Shown one piece after another: positions 43,131 through 52,296 of a stretch of 64,000 bases of DNA. Numbering within the stretch: position 1 is the first letter of the stretch; every line of letters begins with the position of its first letter. Source of the stretch: Xanthobacteraceae bacterium (lineage in GTDB: Bacteria; Pseudomonadota; Alphaproteobacteria; Rhizobiales; Xanthobacteraceae); the NCBI GenBank assembly GCA_022841625.1, contig JALHRD010000001.1:310001-374000 (forward strand), read 5' to 3'. A model generated the notes under the pieces. It did no database searches. It was not told the origin of the DNA and saw only the letters and a list, made by a program, of their open reading frames with translations. The position numbers were made by a program, and so were the translations under genes.

Positions 43131-43205
43131 CTAGTGTCCCGATTCCGAAGTTCGTATCATTTCGCGGCGGCCTCGTTTACGAACTTCGGAATCGAAGGAC
43201 ACTAG
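43131..43205. repeat. CTAG-bounded hairpin element 1
   Basis: A 75-bp imperfect palindrome from CTAGTGTCC to GGACACTAG. The inner stem GATTCCGAAGTTCGTA pairs with TACGAACTTCGGAATC around a GC-rich loop. The right arm has two extra bases next to the inner stem, forming a bulge. First unit of the array; followed by a 13-nt spacer. Confidence 0.85.
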
Positions 43206-43218
43206 CAACTCATTGAGT

Positions 43219-43296
43219 CTAGTGTGGCTTTGGTTCAGAAGTCCGCTATTCAGACTCGCCGCGAGAATACAGCGGACTTCTGAACCGCCACACTAG
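43219..43296. repeat. CTAG-bounded hairpin element 2
   Basis: A 78-bp palindrome from CTAGTGTGGC to GCCACACTAG. The inner stem GGTTCAGAAGTCCGCT pairs with AGCGGACTTCTGAACC. A TTT bulge sits in the left arm between outer and inner stem. Its last CTAG is also the first of element 3. Confidence 0.85.
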
Positions 43297-43371
43297 TGGA
43301 GTGGATTTGACATTCGCTACCCACCTGGCAGCAAGCACGCGATGCGAATGTCAAATCCAAAACTCCACTAG
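43293..43371. repeat. CTAG-bounded hairpin element 3
   Basis: A 79-bp palindrome from CTAGTGGAG to CTCCACTAG. The inner stem TGGATTTGACATTCG pairs with CGAATGTCAAATCCA. A three-base AAA bulge is in the right arm, equivalent to TTT on the other strand. Followed by a second 13-nt spacer. Confidence 0.85.
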
Positions 43372-43384
43372 CAGCATATACTTG

Positions 43385-43460
43385 CTAGTGGTCCTTTGAT
43401 TCTAACATTCGCAAAATCGCCCGCGGAAACGGGATGCGAATGTTAGAATCGGACCACTAG
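43385..43460. repeat. CTAG-bounded hairpin element 4
   Basis: A 76-bp palindrome from CTAGTGGTCC to GGACCACTAG. The inner stem GATTCTAACATTCGCA pairs with TGCGAATGTTAGAATC, again with a TTT bulge in the left arm. It ends 29 bp before the start of the CDF transporter, so it lies in or directly at its leader. Confidence 0.85.
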
Positions 43461-43489
43461 CGTTACGGCTCGACGACCAGAGAGCACCG

Positions 43490-44878
43490 ATGCAATCGAA
43501 ACAGGCCCTCAAACAGCGCGTTGCCCTCACCTCGATTCTGGCATCCGGTGGATTGACCATCGCCAAAGGCGTGGTCGGGTTCAGCACCGGCTCGCTCGCT
43601 GTCCTGTCGGAAGCCGCCCATTCGCTGCTCGACCTTGCCGCGACGGTGATGACCTATTTCGCGGTGCGTGTTTCCGGCAAGCCCGCCGACGAAGAGCATC
43701 ACTATGGCCACGGCAAGGTCGAAAGCCTCACCGCGCTGGCCGAGACGGCGCTGCTGTTCCTGCTGTCCGGGATAGTGATCTGGGAGGCCGCCGACCGCCT
43801 GATCGGCACGAGCCATCATGCGGTGGAAGCCACCGTCTGGGCGTTTGCAGTCATCGCCGTTTCGATCGTGGTCGATTATTTCCGGGCGCGCCTGCTTTAC
43901 CGGGTCGCCGCCGAAACCTCGAGCGAGGCGCTCGAAGCCGATGCGCTGCATTTCGGCTCCGACATGTGGTCGTCAATCGCGGTGCTGATCGGCCTCGGCG
44001 CCGTCGCGCTCGGTTACCCATGGGCCGATTCGGCGGCCGCGATGATTGTGGCGGTCTTTATCTGCATCGCCGGTTGGCGGCTCGGCCGCAGCACCATTGA
44101 CACGCTGACCGATACCGCGCCGACCGGCGTCGCCGACCAGGTCCGCGCCATCGCCGAGCGAATTTCCGGCGTGGTCGCGATCGATCGCGTGCGGGTGCGC
44201 CCCGCCGGCGACGTCTTGTTTGTCGATCTCGATATCGCGGTGAGCCGCACTGTCCCGCTCGGACGCGTCACCGCCATCAAGGAGCGCGTCGAAGCCGCCG
44301 TTAGCGGCGAGATCCGCAATGCCGACACCACGGTCAATATCGTACCGCGCGCGCTGGATGACGAAACCATCCAAGAGCGCGTGATGGTGATCGCGCGCAA
44401 CCGCGCGCTCGCGGTGCATCACGTCATCGTGCATGCGATCGGCGGACAGCTCTCGGTGTCGCTCGATCTCGAAGTCGACGGCGGCCTCTCGCTGGCCCGC
44501 GCGCATGAGATCGCCGACGGATTGGAAGCCGCGCTACGCGACGAACTCGGGCCGGATGTCGAGGTCGAGACCCATATCGAACCGCTCCAGACAAGCGGAC
44601 TGGCCGGCCGCGACGCACTGGCCGAACGGACCGCGAAGATCCAGGCCGCGCTGGTGGAGATCGCCGCCGGCACCGACGCCATCCGCAATGTGCACGATGT
44701 GCGGGTGCGCGACACCCGCGACGGCGAGATCGTCAATTTCCACTGCGACGCCGATCCGAGACTGACGGTCGCTGTGGTTCATGACAAGGTCGATGGCATC
44801 GAGCGCGCCTTGCGCGCGCGCTTTTCGTCGATCAAACGCGTCATCGGCCACGCCGAGCCGCGTCACGCGGGCGCATAG
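43490..44878 (+). CDS. Cation diffusion facilitator metal exporter with extended C-terminus
   Basis: A 462-residue inner-membrane metal-proton antiporter of the CDF family. Six helices fill residues 8-200, with metal sites His44-x3-Asp48 (EAAHSLLD) and His154-x3-Asp158 (DALHFGSD), the HD-HD arrangement typical of zinc/cobalt exporters, and HHYGHGKVE before helix 3. Usual CDF proteins are about 300 residues; here about 260 residues follow and appear to hold three tandem cytoplasmic ferredoxin-like domains (about 210-295, 296-378 and 384-456). ATG is preceded by AGAGAG and by hairpin element 4. Metal specificity is inferred. Confidence 0.9.
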   Translation: MQSKQALKQRVALTSILASGGLTIAKGVVGFSTGSLAVLSEAAHSLLDLAATVMTYFAVRVSGKPADEEHHYGHGKVESLTALAETALLFLLSGIVIWEAADRLIGTSHHAVEATVWAFAVIAVSIVVDYFRARLLYRVAAETSSEALEADALHFGSDMWSSIAVLIGLGAVALGYPWADSAAAMIVAVFICIAGWRLGRSTIDTLTDTAPTGVADQVRAIAERISGVVAIDRVRVRPAGDVLFVDLDIAVSRTVPLGRVTAIKERVEAAVSGEIRNADTTVNIVPRALDDETIQERVMVIARNRALAVHHVIVHAIGGQLSVSLDLEVDGGLSLARAHEIADGLEAALRDELGPDVEVETHIEPLQTSGLAGRDALAERTAKIQAALVEIAAGTDAIRNVHDVRVRDTRDGEIVNFHCDADPRLTVAVVHDKVDGIERALRARFSSIKRVIGHAEPRHAGA

Positions 44879-44882
44879 ATTT

Positions 44883-45836
44883 CTAATTGCCGCCGACGCC
44901 GGCGGCGCGCAGGATCTTGCCGTAACGCTCCGCTTCCGAGCGGATCAGCTTATCGAATTCGGCCGGCGATTGGGTCGCCACCAGGAGCCCCTGATTGTCG
45001 ACTGCCTTGGTGACGTCTGGCAGGCGCAGCACGCTTGCGATATCGGCGCTGACCTTATTGAGGATCGCCGGCGGCGTGCCAGCCGGCGCCATCACCCCAA
45101 ACCAGGAATCATAGACGTATTCGGCGAGGCCGGCCTCGACGGCGGTCGGAACATCCGGCAGGCGCGGCGCCCGCTTGGCGCTGCTGACCGCCAGCACTTT
45201 GACTTTCTTGGATGTGATCAGATCGGGCGAGAAAGTGGTGCTGGCAAAATAGATCTGCGCGTCGTTGCGCAAGATGCTGTTCATCGCTTCGGGCGCGCCC
45301 TTGTAGGGAATATGCACGAGATCGAGCTTGGCCACCTGCTTGAAGACCTCGCCCGCGAGATAAGACGTGCTGGCGGTTCCGGCCGAGGCGAAGTTGAGCT
45401 TGCCGGGCGATTGCCGCGCCAGCGCGATGAATTCTCGGAGATTGTTCGCCGGCAGATCGGGCGGCACCATAAACGATGCCGACACCACCGACACTTGCGT
45501 CACCCCGGCGAAATCCTTGACCGGATCGAACGGCGCGGTCGGGCTGATCACATTGGCGACCGGATGACCGCTCGACGTCAGCATCAATGTATAGCCGTCG
45601 GCGGCGGACTTGGCGACGCTGGCGGTGCCGGCAATGCCGGGGCGATTTTCAACAATCACCTGCTGCTTCCACAGCTGAGTCAGCTTGTCGGCAATGATCC
45701 GCGCCTGCGCATCGGTGTTGCTGCCGGCCGAAAACGGCACGACGATCCGAACCGGCTGGCTTGGATATTGCTGCGCCGGCACCGGCTGCACCATGACAGA
45801 CAAGAGCGCCACCGCATAGGCGAAGCGGAGATTCAT
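44883..45836 (-). CDS. Bug-family (TctC-like) periplasmic solute receptor
   Basis: A 317-residue Bug receptor with a Sec-type signal MNLRFAYAVALLSVMVQPVP. Family marks: YPSQPVRIVVPFSAGSNTD, LWKQQVIVENRPGIAGTAS, DGYTLMLTSSGH, GTASTSYLAGEVFK and IPYKGAPEAMNSILRN. It is downstream of, and closely similar to, the next Bug gene (shared LWKQQVIVENRPG, GYTLMLTS, KGAPEAM), with 63 bp between: a tandem duplication. Its stop is 4 bp from the convergent CDF stop. No permease partner is present. Confidence 0.9.
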   Translation of the reverse strand: MNLRFAYAVALLSVMVQPVPAQQYPSQPVRIVVPFSAGSNTDAQARIIADKLTQLWKQQVIVENRPGIAGTASVAKSAADGYTLMLTSSGHPVANVISPTAPFDPVKDFAGVTQVSVVSASFMVPPDLPANNLREFIALARQSPGKLNFASAGTASTSYLAGEVFKQVAKLDLVHIPYKGAPEAMNSILRNDAQIYFASTTFSPDLITSKKVKVLAVSSAKRAPRLPDVPTAVEAGLAEYVYDSWFGVMAPAGTPPAILNKVSADIASVLRLPDVTKAVDNQGLLVATQSPAEFDKLIRSEAERYGKILRAAGVGGN

Positions 45837-45899
45837 GACGTATCCTCTTTCGATATCAGGTCAGCCGGACCGGGCCCGACAGATTCCTTCACAACGCCG

Positions 45900-46859
45900 T
45901 TATTGCGGAGTGATGCCGGCGGTCTCCATCACCTTGGTGTAGCGCGCGGTATCTCTGCTGATGATGGCGTCGAATTGCGCCGGCGTCGTCGGCGCTGGGA
46001 TGTTGCCGACCTTGGCCATCTGATCGATCACTTCCTGCATCTTCAACACCGCGGCGATGTCCTGACTGATCTTGTTGAGGATCGCAGCCGGCGTGCCGGC
46101 GGGCGCCATCACGCCAAACCATGACTCATAGGAAAAATTGGGCAGCGCCGCCTCGGCGACCGTCGGAACGTCCGGGAGCTGGGGCACGCGCTTGGAGTAA
46201 TTGACCGCCAGCACTCTCACTTTGCCAGCATCGCCCAGCGATTGCGAGCTTGGGATCGGCGCAAAATAGAACTGCACGTCGCCGCGCACCACCGCCGTCA
46301 TTGCCTCGGGCGCGCCCTTGAACGGCACATGCACCATGTCGAGCTTGGCTTCCTGTCTGAAGATCTCGCCCGACAGGAACGTCGTGCTGGCAACGCCGGC
46401 CGAGGAGAAATTGAACTTGCCCGGATTCTTGCGCACGAGATCGATGAATTCCCTGAGCGTCTTGGCGGGCGAGTCCGGTGGCACCACCGCTGCCAGCGGC
46501 GCCGATGCAACCACACTAATGCCAGCGAAGTCCTTTATCGGATCGAACGGAACCGTCTTGTTGATGGCGCGGGCGATGGTGTGCCCGTTCGACGTCAGCA
46601 TCAGCGTATAGCCATCCGGCTTGCTGGTCGCGACACTGGCGGTGCCAGGCAAGCCGGGTCGGTTCTCCACGATCACCTGCTGCTTCCACAGGGTCGCCAG
46701 CTTGTCCGACAAGGTCCGCGCCAACCCGTCGGTAATGCTGCCGGCGGAGAACGGAACCACGATTCGCACCGTCTGGCTCGGATAGCTCTGCGCGAGAGCG
46801 CCGCTACCGGTGGTCAGCAGGGCGGCAAGGCCCAATCCAATTGCGCGCATTCCAATCAT
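45900..46859 (-). CDS. Bug-family (TctC-like) periplasmic solute receptor, tandem paralogue
   Basis: A 319-residue Bug receptor starting MIGMRAIGLGLAALLTTGSG, a Sec-type signal ending ALAQ. Family marks: YPSQTVRIVVPFSAGSITD, LWKQQVIVENRPGLPGTAS, DGYTLMLTSNGH, AGVASTTFLSGEIFRQ and VPFKGAPEAMTAVVRG. GGAGG seven bases upstream fixes the ATG at 46859 over the longer frame to 46961. Differences from its tandem neighbour cluster in the ligand-facing loops, so the pair may bind different acids. Divergent from pepN. Confidence 0.9.
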   Translation of the reverse strand: MIGMRAIGLGLAALLTTGSGALAQSYPSQTVRIVVPFSAGSITDGLARTLSDKLATLWKQQVIVENRPGLPGTASVATSKPDGYTLMLTSNGHTIARAINKTVPFDPIKDFAGISVVASAPLAAVVPPDSPAKTLREFIDLVRKNPGKFNFSSAGVASTTFLSGEIFRQEAKLDMVHVPFKGAPEAMTAVVRGDVQFYFAPIPSSQSLGDAGKVRVLAVNYSKRVPQLPDVPTVAEAALPNFSYESWFGVMAPAGTPAAILNKISQDIAAVLKMQEVIDQMAKVGNIPAPTTPAQFDAIISRDTARYTKVMETAGITPQ

Positions 46860-47041
46860 GGCGATCCTCCGCTTGGCGACTGATATTGGCGTAACACTAA
46901 CGCATGGCGCATTGGGATGGAACACTCCTAAACGCCGCATAACCGGGCGACATGCGGGCATTTCAGGAGAAAGCGACTTCCGCGCAGGCCCGATGTGTTA
47001 GAAGGAACCGCCTTCCCGCTCCAGCCGAGGCCGCCGCCATT

Positions 47042-49693
47042 ATGCGCACCGAACTGTCCGTCCCGATTCGTCTTGAGGATTATCGCCCGCCCGACTGGCT
47101 GGTGGAGACAGTCGATCTCGACGTCTCGCTCGATCCGACCGCGACGCGGGTCAGGGCGGCGTTGCGGCTAAAGCCCAACCCGAAGGCGGCCGCGCCGGCG
47201 CCGCTGGTCCTCGACGGCGACGGCCTCAAATTGGTTGCGCTGAAACTCGACGGTGAAGCACTCGCCGCCGATCGTTTTGTCGCCACCGCTGAAAACCTCA
47301 CCATCGCGCAGCCGCCGCAGCGAGCGTTCACGCTCGAAATCGAGACCGTCATCAATCCATCCGCCAATACCCAATTGATGGGGCTCTACCGTTCCGGCAC
47401 TACCTACTGCACGCAATGCGAGGCCGACGGCTTCCGCCGTATCACCTATTACCCCGACCGCCCCGATGTGATGGCGGTGTTCACCACCCGCATCGAAGCA
47501 GACAAAGCCGCCTGCCCGGTGCTGCTTGGCAATGGCAATCCGGCGGCGTCCGGCGAGATAACGGGCAGCGGGCGGCATTTTGCGGTCTGGCACGATCCGT
47601 TTCCGAAGCCCGCCTACCTGTTCGCGCTGGTGGGCGGCGATCTCGCCCGCGTCGAGGACAGCTTCCGCACTATGTCGGGACGCGACGTGACGCTGCGAAT
47701 CTTTGTCGAGCCCGGCAATGAGGGCCGCAGCGCCTATGCTATGGACGCGCTCAAGCGTTCGATGCGCTGGGACGAGGAACGTTTCGGCCGCGAATACGAT
47801 CTCGACATCTTCATGATTGTCGCGGTCTCGGCATTCAACATGGGCGCGATGGAGAACAAGGGGCTCAACGTATTCAACGACAAATACGTCCTCGCCAGCA
47901 CCGACACCGCAACCGATGCCGACTTCATGGGGATCGAGGCCGTCATCGCCCATGAATATTTCCACAACTGGACCGGCAATCGCATCACCTGCCGTGACTG
48001 GTTCCAGCTTTGTCTCAAAGAAGGACTCACCGTTTTCCGCGATCAGGAATTCCGCGCCGACCAGAATTCGCGCCCGGTCGAACGGATTCGCAGCGTGCGC
48101 GGCTTGCGTGCGATGCAATTCGTGGAGGATGCCGGCCCCCTCGCCCACCCGGTACGGCCCAGCGTCTATCGCGAGATCAATAATTTCTACACGGCGACGG
48201 TGTACGAGAAGGGCGCCGAAGTCGTGCGCATGCTGCAAACGCTCCTGGGCGCGCAGAATTTTCGCAAAGGTATGGACCTGTATTTTGCCCGCCATGACGG
48301 CGAGGCGGCGACCGTCGAGCAATTTGTGCAGTGCTTTGCAGATGCGAGCGGCGCCGACCTCACGCAGATCATGCTGTGGTATTCGCAGGCCGGCACGCCG
48401 GAAGTCGTGGTGTCCGGTAGCCACGACCCCGCCAGCAAGACCTTTTCGATGCAGATCGCACAGACGGTGCCGCCGACACCCGGTCAACCCACCAAAGAGC
48501 CGACGCTGATCCCGCTGGCCATCGGTCTGGTCGGACGCGACGGGCGCGAACATCCGCTCAAGCTGGCGGGCGGCAAAGCGGTGGCGCGCGGCATTCTGGC
48601 GCTGCGCAAGTCTTCGGAGGTCTTCGCCTTTGAAAACATCGCGGAACCGCCCGTGATGTCGCTCAACCGCGACTTCTCGGCGCCGGTGCGTGTGAGCGCC
48701 AATCTGTCGAACAACGACCTGCGCTTTTTGGCGGCGCACGATTCCGACCCGTTCAATCGCTGGCAGGCCATGCAATCGCTGGCAACGCGCGTGCTGACCG
48801 ATGGCGTGGCGGCGATCCGGTCCGGCGGCCGCGCAGGCCCCGACGAAGGTCTGCTCGAAGCGCTGGGCGCAATCCTTAACGATCCCGCGCTTGAACCGGC
48901 ATTCGTATCGCTGGCCCTGACGCTGCCGAGCGAGGCGGACATCGCCCGCGAGATCGCCCGCGATGTCGACCCCGACGCGATCTTTGCCGCGCGCGACAAG
49001 CTGCGCACCGCGGCCGGTCAGCGCCTCGCCGCACCACTGCACGAGCGTTATCGGGCACTCGCCGCCACCGACGCCTATCGGCCCGACGCCGCCGGCGCCG
49101 GGCGACGCGCGCTGCGCAATACCTGCCTCGACCTCCTGGTCGCCGCGCAAGCGCCAGGCGCCATCGCACTGGCTGCGCAACAATATCGCGATGCCGACAA
49201 CATGACCGACCGCATGGCCGCGCTGGCGACCCTGTCATGGTGCGATGTCCGCGAACGCGCCGAAGCGCTCGACGACTTCTACGCGCGCTACAAGGACAAC
49301 GCGCTGGTCATCGATAAATGGCTATCGCTGCAAGCCTCGATTCCGGAGCCCGCGACACTGGAGCGGGTCAAGGCGCTGACCAAGCATCCGGCGTTTTCAA
49401 TGGGCAATCCCAACCGGGTGCGCGCGCTGTTCATGTCATTCGCGACAGCGAACCAAACCCAGCTTAATCGCTCCGATGGCGCCGGTTACGCGCTCCTGGT
49501 CGACACCGTGATTGCGCTGGATTCGAAAAATCCACAGGTCGCCGCCCGCCTGCTCACCGCCCTTAAGAGCTGGCGGGTGCTTGAATCCGGACGGCGCGGA
49601 CACGCGGAAAGGGCGCTGCGCAAGGTGGCGGCGCAGCCCGCGCTGTCGCGCGACGTCAACGACATCGTGTCGCGCGCGCTGGCCGAAAACTGA
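47042..49693 (+). CDS. pepN: Aminopeptidase N (M1 family)
   Basis: A zinc aminopeptidase of 883 residues, E. coli PepN type, which removes N-terminal amino acids from cytosolic peptides. It has the GAMEN exopeptidase motif at 268-272 and the zinc site HEYFH (304-308) with Glu327 eighteen residues after the second His, then the C-terminal alpha-helical DUF3458-type domain. The ATG at 47042 gives MRTELSVPIRLEDYRPPDWL, matching the family start; the open frame to 46952 is not used. Length is as expected (about 870-885). Confidence 0.96.
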   Translation: MRTELSVPIRLEDYRPPDWLVETVDLDVSLDPTATRVRAALRLKPNPKAAAPAPLVLDGDGLKLVALKLDGEALAADRFVATAENLTIAQPPQRAFTLEIETVINPSANTQLMGLYRSGTTYCTQCEADGFRRITYYPDRPDVMAVFTTRIEADKAACPVLLGNGNPAASGEITGSGRHFAVWHDPFPKPAYLFALVGGDLARVEDSFRTMSGRDVTLRIFVEPGNEGRSAYAMDALKRSMRWDEERFGREYDLDIFMIVAVSAFNMGAMENKGLNVFNDKYVLASTDTATDADFMGIEAVIAHEYFHNWTGNRITCRDWFQLCLKEGLTVFRDQEFRADQNSRPVERIRSVRGLRAMQFVEDAGPLAHPVRPSVYREINNFYTATVYEKGAEVVRMLQTLLGAQNFRKGMDLYFARHDGEAATVEQFVQCFADASGADLTQIMLWYSQAGTPEVVVSGSHDPASKTFSMQIAQTVPPTPGQPTKEPTLIPLAIGLVGRDGREHPLKLAGGKAVARGILALRKSSEVFAFENIAEPPVMSLNRDFSAPVRVSANLSNNDLRFLAAHDSDPFNRWQAMQSLATRVLTDGVAAIRSGGRAGPDEGLLEALGAILNDPALEPAFVSLALTLPSEADIAREIARDVDPDAIFAARDKLRTAAGQRLAAPLHERYRALAATDAYRPDAAGAGRRALRNTCLDLLVAAQAPGAIALAAQQYRDADNMTDRMAALATLSWCDVRERAEALDDFYARYKDNALVIDKWLSLQASIPEPATLERVKALTKHPAFSMGNPNRVRALFMSFATANQTQLNRSDGAGYALLVDTVIALDSKNPQVAARLLTALKSWRVLESGRRGHAERALRKVAAQPALSRDVNDIVSRALAEN

Positions 49694-49923
49694 TCGCCGA
49701 TTCGGCCCCGGCGGAGCCCAAAACCGCGCCTTGACGGGCCCACGACTCCCGGAATTGCTTTTGAGTCACAGTGGCCTACAAAAAAGCGGTGGATCGCTAA
49801 AAGTTCATTAATGACTCTCGACAAGCGCCGTTATCTCGACTCAAATGCGTTGGTGATTCGGGGAGATGCGGCACATCCTTCCGATCAAATTTTGGGGCTG
49901 GATGATCCGAACGGGGGCCACAC

Positions 49924-52266
49924 ATGGCGCGCGTCGAGACGGCGAGCGCGTCTGTCAGTAGTGATTCCATCAAAGGCTTGGCGCAATCGATCGCCAAACC
50001 GGCATACCGCCGTTTGCTCACGGCGGAACCGGCACTCAGACGAGCGGTGCCCGCGCTGATCATCGCCTTTTTGGTGACGATCTGCATCGGCGCCTTTGTG
50101 CAAGTCTTCGACCACCGCCGTCAGGCGATTGCCGAAGTCGTGCGCGGCATGATGGGAAGCGCGGAGTTTCTCGCGGAACGACTGGGGCGTTCGTCCGCGG
50201 TCGACGATCGTCGCAAGCAGTTCGAGCTCGAACACGCCGTCCCGGGCTGGGCGCTCGTGCCCGGCCGGCAAATTATCCAGACCAACACCAATGGCGTGAT
50301 CGTCGCGGCGGTCCGGGTCGGCATTCTGACCGGCGACGGCACGACGACCGCGGTGCCGCGGCCAGATAACGTATTGGTCGGCCGCCGTCTCACCGACGTT
50401 ATCGGATCGGCGCATCCATTGGATACGCTCGGGGCGACCGCCGGCGTGATGGAGATCGCGCTTGCCGATGGCGCCGCGGCCTTTGCCACGGTGCACTGGC
50501 TGAACGCCGGGCAGGGCCAAATCGCCATCGTCCACCGGCGCGCGGATGCGCTCGCGGCCTGGCGCTCGGATACCGCGCTGACCGTCACGCTGTCGGCCAC
50601 CACCGGCTTTGTCCTGCTGATTCTGGGCTTTGCCTTTCATTGGCAAGCGACCCGCGCCCGCGAGGCCGACGCCATCTATGAAACCGTCCGCACCCGCATC
50701 GATACCGCGCTCAATCGCGGTCGCTGCGGGCTGTGGGACTGGGACCTCGCTCGCGGCAAGATCTTCTGGTCGCATTCGATGTTTGCGATCCTTGGCATCA
50801 AGCCCAAGGACGACCTCATGCGCTTCGGCGAGGTCAATGCCCTGATCCATCCCGACGACGTGCAGCTCTACCACCTGGCCGCGCAGCTTGCGGATGCCAA
50901 AACCTCGACCATCGACCACGCCTTCCGCATGCGCCATGCCGACGGCCATTGGGTGTGGCTGCGGGCGCGTTGCGAATTGGTCCATCAATCTGGCGGCGGC
51001 GCGCCGCACTTGATTGGCATCGCCGTCGACATCACCGAGCAAAAGCGGCTGGCGGAGCAAACCGCCGAAGCCGACCTGCGTCTGCGCGATGCGATCGAAA
51101 CCATTCCGGAAGCGTTCGTCTTGTGGGACGCCGATAACCGCATCGTCCTGTGCAACTCCAATTTCCTGGCGCTGCACAACCTGCCCGATGAAGCGGTCAC
51201 GGCTGGAACGCCTTATGACGAAGTCATTGCGGCCGGACGCCGACCGGTGGTGCGCACCAGGATTACCAGCGAAAGCCAGGTCCCCGGCGCGCGCACCTTC
51301 GAGGCGCAGCTCGACGACGACCGCTGGCTGCACATCAGCGAGCGCCGCACCAAGGACGGCGGCTACGTCTCGGTCGGCACCGACATCACCACCATCAAGC
51401 GGCACGAAGAAAAGCTGATCGACTCCGAGCGGCGCCTGATGCGGACGGTTGCCGATCTTCGCGCCTCGCAGCGCACACTCGAGCGCCAGGCCGAAGAGCT
51501 TGCCGACCTGGCGGAAAAATATTCCGAGGAAAAGACCCGCGCCGAAGAGGCCAACCAGGCCAAGTCGAGCTTCCTCGCCAATATGAGCCACGAACTACGC
51601 ACGCCGCTGAACGCCATTATCGGGTTCTCCGAAATCATGGAATCGGAGATGTTTGGGCCGATCGGCGGCGAGAAGTATCGCGACTACTGCAAGGACATCC
51701 ACCAGAGCGGCCAATACCTGCTCGACGTCATCAACGACGTCCTCGACATGTCCAAGATCGAGGCCGGCCGCATCCGCCTCGATCTGGAGCAGATCGGGCT
51801 CAGCCGCTTCCTCAACGAAGCGATGCGCGTGGTCGCCACCCGCGCCGACGACAAAGGGGTCGCGTTGGACGTCGATATCCCCGAGGGAATCCGGGTCCGC
51901 GCCGATCAACGGCTGTTTAAGCAGATCGCGCTCAACTTGCTGTCCAATGCCGTCAAATTCACGCCCGAGGGTGGCCGGATCACGGTCCGGGCGCGCGCAT
52001 CGGCAAACATGGTGCGCATTGCCATTGTCGACACCGGCATCGGCATTCCACCAGCCGCGCTGGCCAAGCTTGGACGTCCGTTCGAACAGGTCGAAAGCCA
52101 GTTCACCAAAACCCACCAGGGCTCGGGACTTGGCCTTGCGATCGCGCGATCGCTGGCGGAATTGCACGGCGGCACGCTGCGCATCCGCTCGACGCTTGGC
52201 AGGGGCACGCTGGTGCTCTTGCGCCTGCCAACCGAGAGAGCGCGCGCGCGGGATGCAGCGGCTTAG
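49924..52266 (+). CDS. Membrane PAS-domain sensor histidine kinase, PleC-like
   Basis: A 780-residue kinase. Two membrane helices (about 41-62 and 217-237) enclose a ~150-residue extracytoplasmic sensor. A first PAS (about 255-375, ending IGIAVDITEQKRLAEQ) and a second PAS (about 385-495, starting LRDAIETIPEAFVLWDADNR) follow, then a coiled coil and HisKA with His556 in ANMSHELRTPLNAIIGFSEI, and HATPase with LNLLSNAVKFTPEGG, VDTGIGIP and GSGLGLAIARSLAELHGG. The layout is that of Caulobacter PleC, a DivK phosphatase/kinase for cell polarity; the identity is inferred. No regulator is adjacent. Confidence 0.9.
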   Translation: MARVETASASVSSDSIKGLAQSIAKPAYRRLLTAEPALRRAVPALIIAFLVTICIGAFVQVFDHRRQAIAEVVRGMMGSAEFLAERLGRSSAVDDRRKQFELEHAVPGWALVPGRQIIQTNTNGVIVAAVRVGILTGDGTTTAVPRPDNVLVGRRLTDVIGSAHPLDTLGATAGVMEIALADGAAAFATVHWLNAGQGQIAIVHRRADALAAWRSDTALTVTLSATTGFVLLILGFAFHWQATRAREADAIYETVRTRIDTALNRGRCGLWDWDLARGKIFWSHSMFAILGIKPKDDLMRFGEVNALIHPDDVQLYHLAAQLADAKTSTIDHAFRMRHADGHWVWLRARCELVHQSGGGAPHLIGIAVDITEQKRLAEQTAEADLRLRDAIETIPEAFVLWDADNRIVLCNSNFLALHNLPDEAVTAGTPYDEVIAAGRRPVVRTRITSESQVPGARTFEAQLDDDRWLHISERRTKDGGYVSVGTDITTIKRHEEKLIDSERRLMRTVADLRASQRTLERQAEELADLAEKYSEEKTRAEEANQAKSSFLANMSHELRTPLNAIIGFSEIMESEMFGPIGGEKYRDYCKDIHQSGQYLLDVINDVLDMSKIEAGRIRLDLEQIGLSRFLNEAMRVVATRADDKGVALDVDIPEGIRVRADQRLFKQIALNLLSNAVKFTPEGGRITVRARASANMVRIAIVDTGIGIPPAALAKLGRPFEQVESQFTKTHQGSGLGLAIARSLAELHGGTLRIRSTLGRGTLVLLRLPTERARARDAAA

Positions 52267-52296
52267 TTCGGTAACGCCGCAGGCAATCAAACCCGC

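Noticed and set aside
43131-43460. CRISPR array interpretation of the four hairpins
   Set aside because: Units are not identical, spacing is 13 nt or nil rather than about 30 nt, and no cas genes are near.
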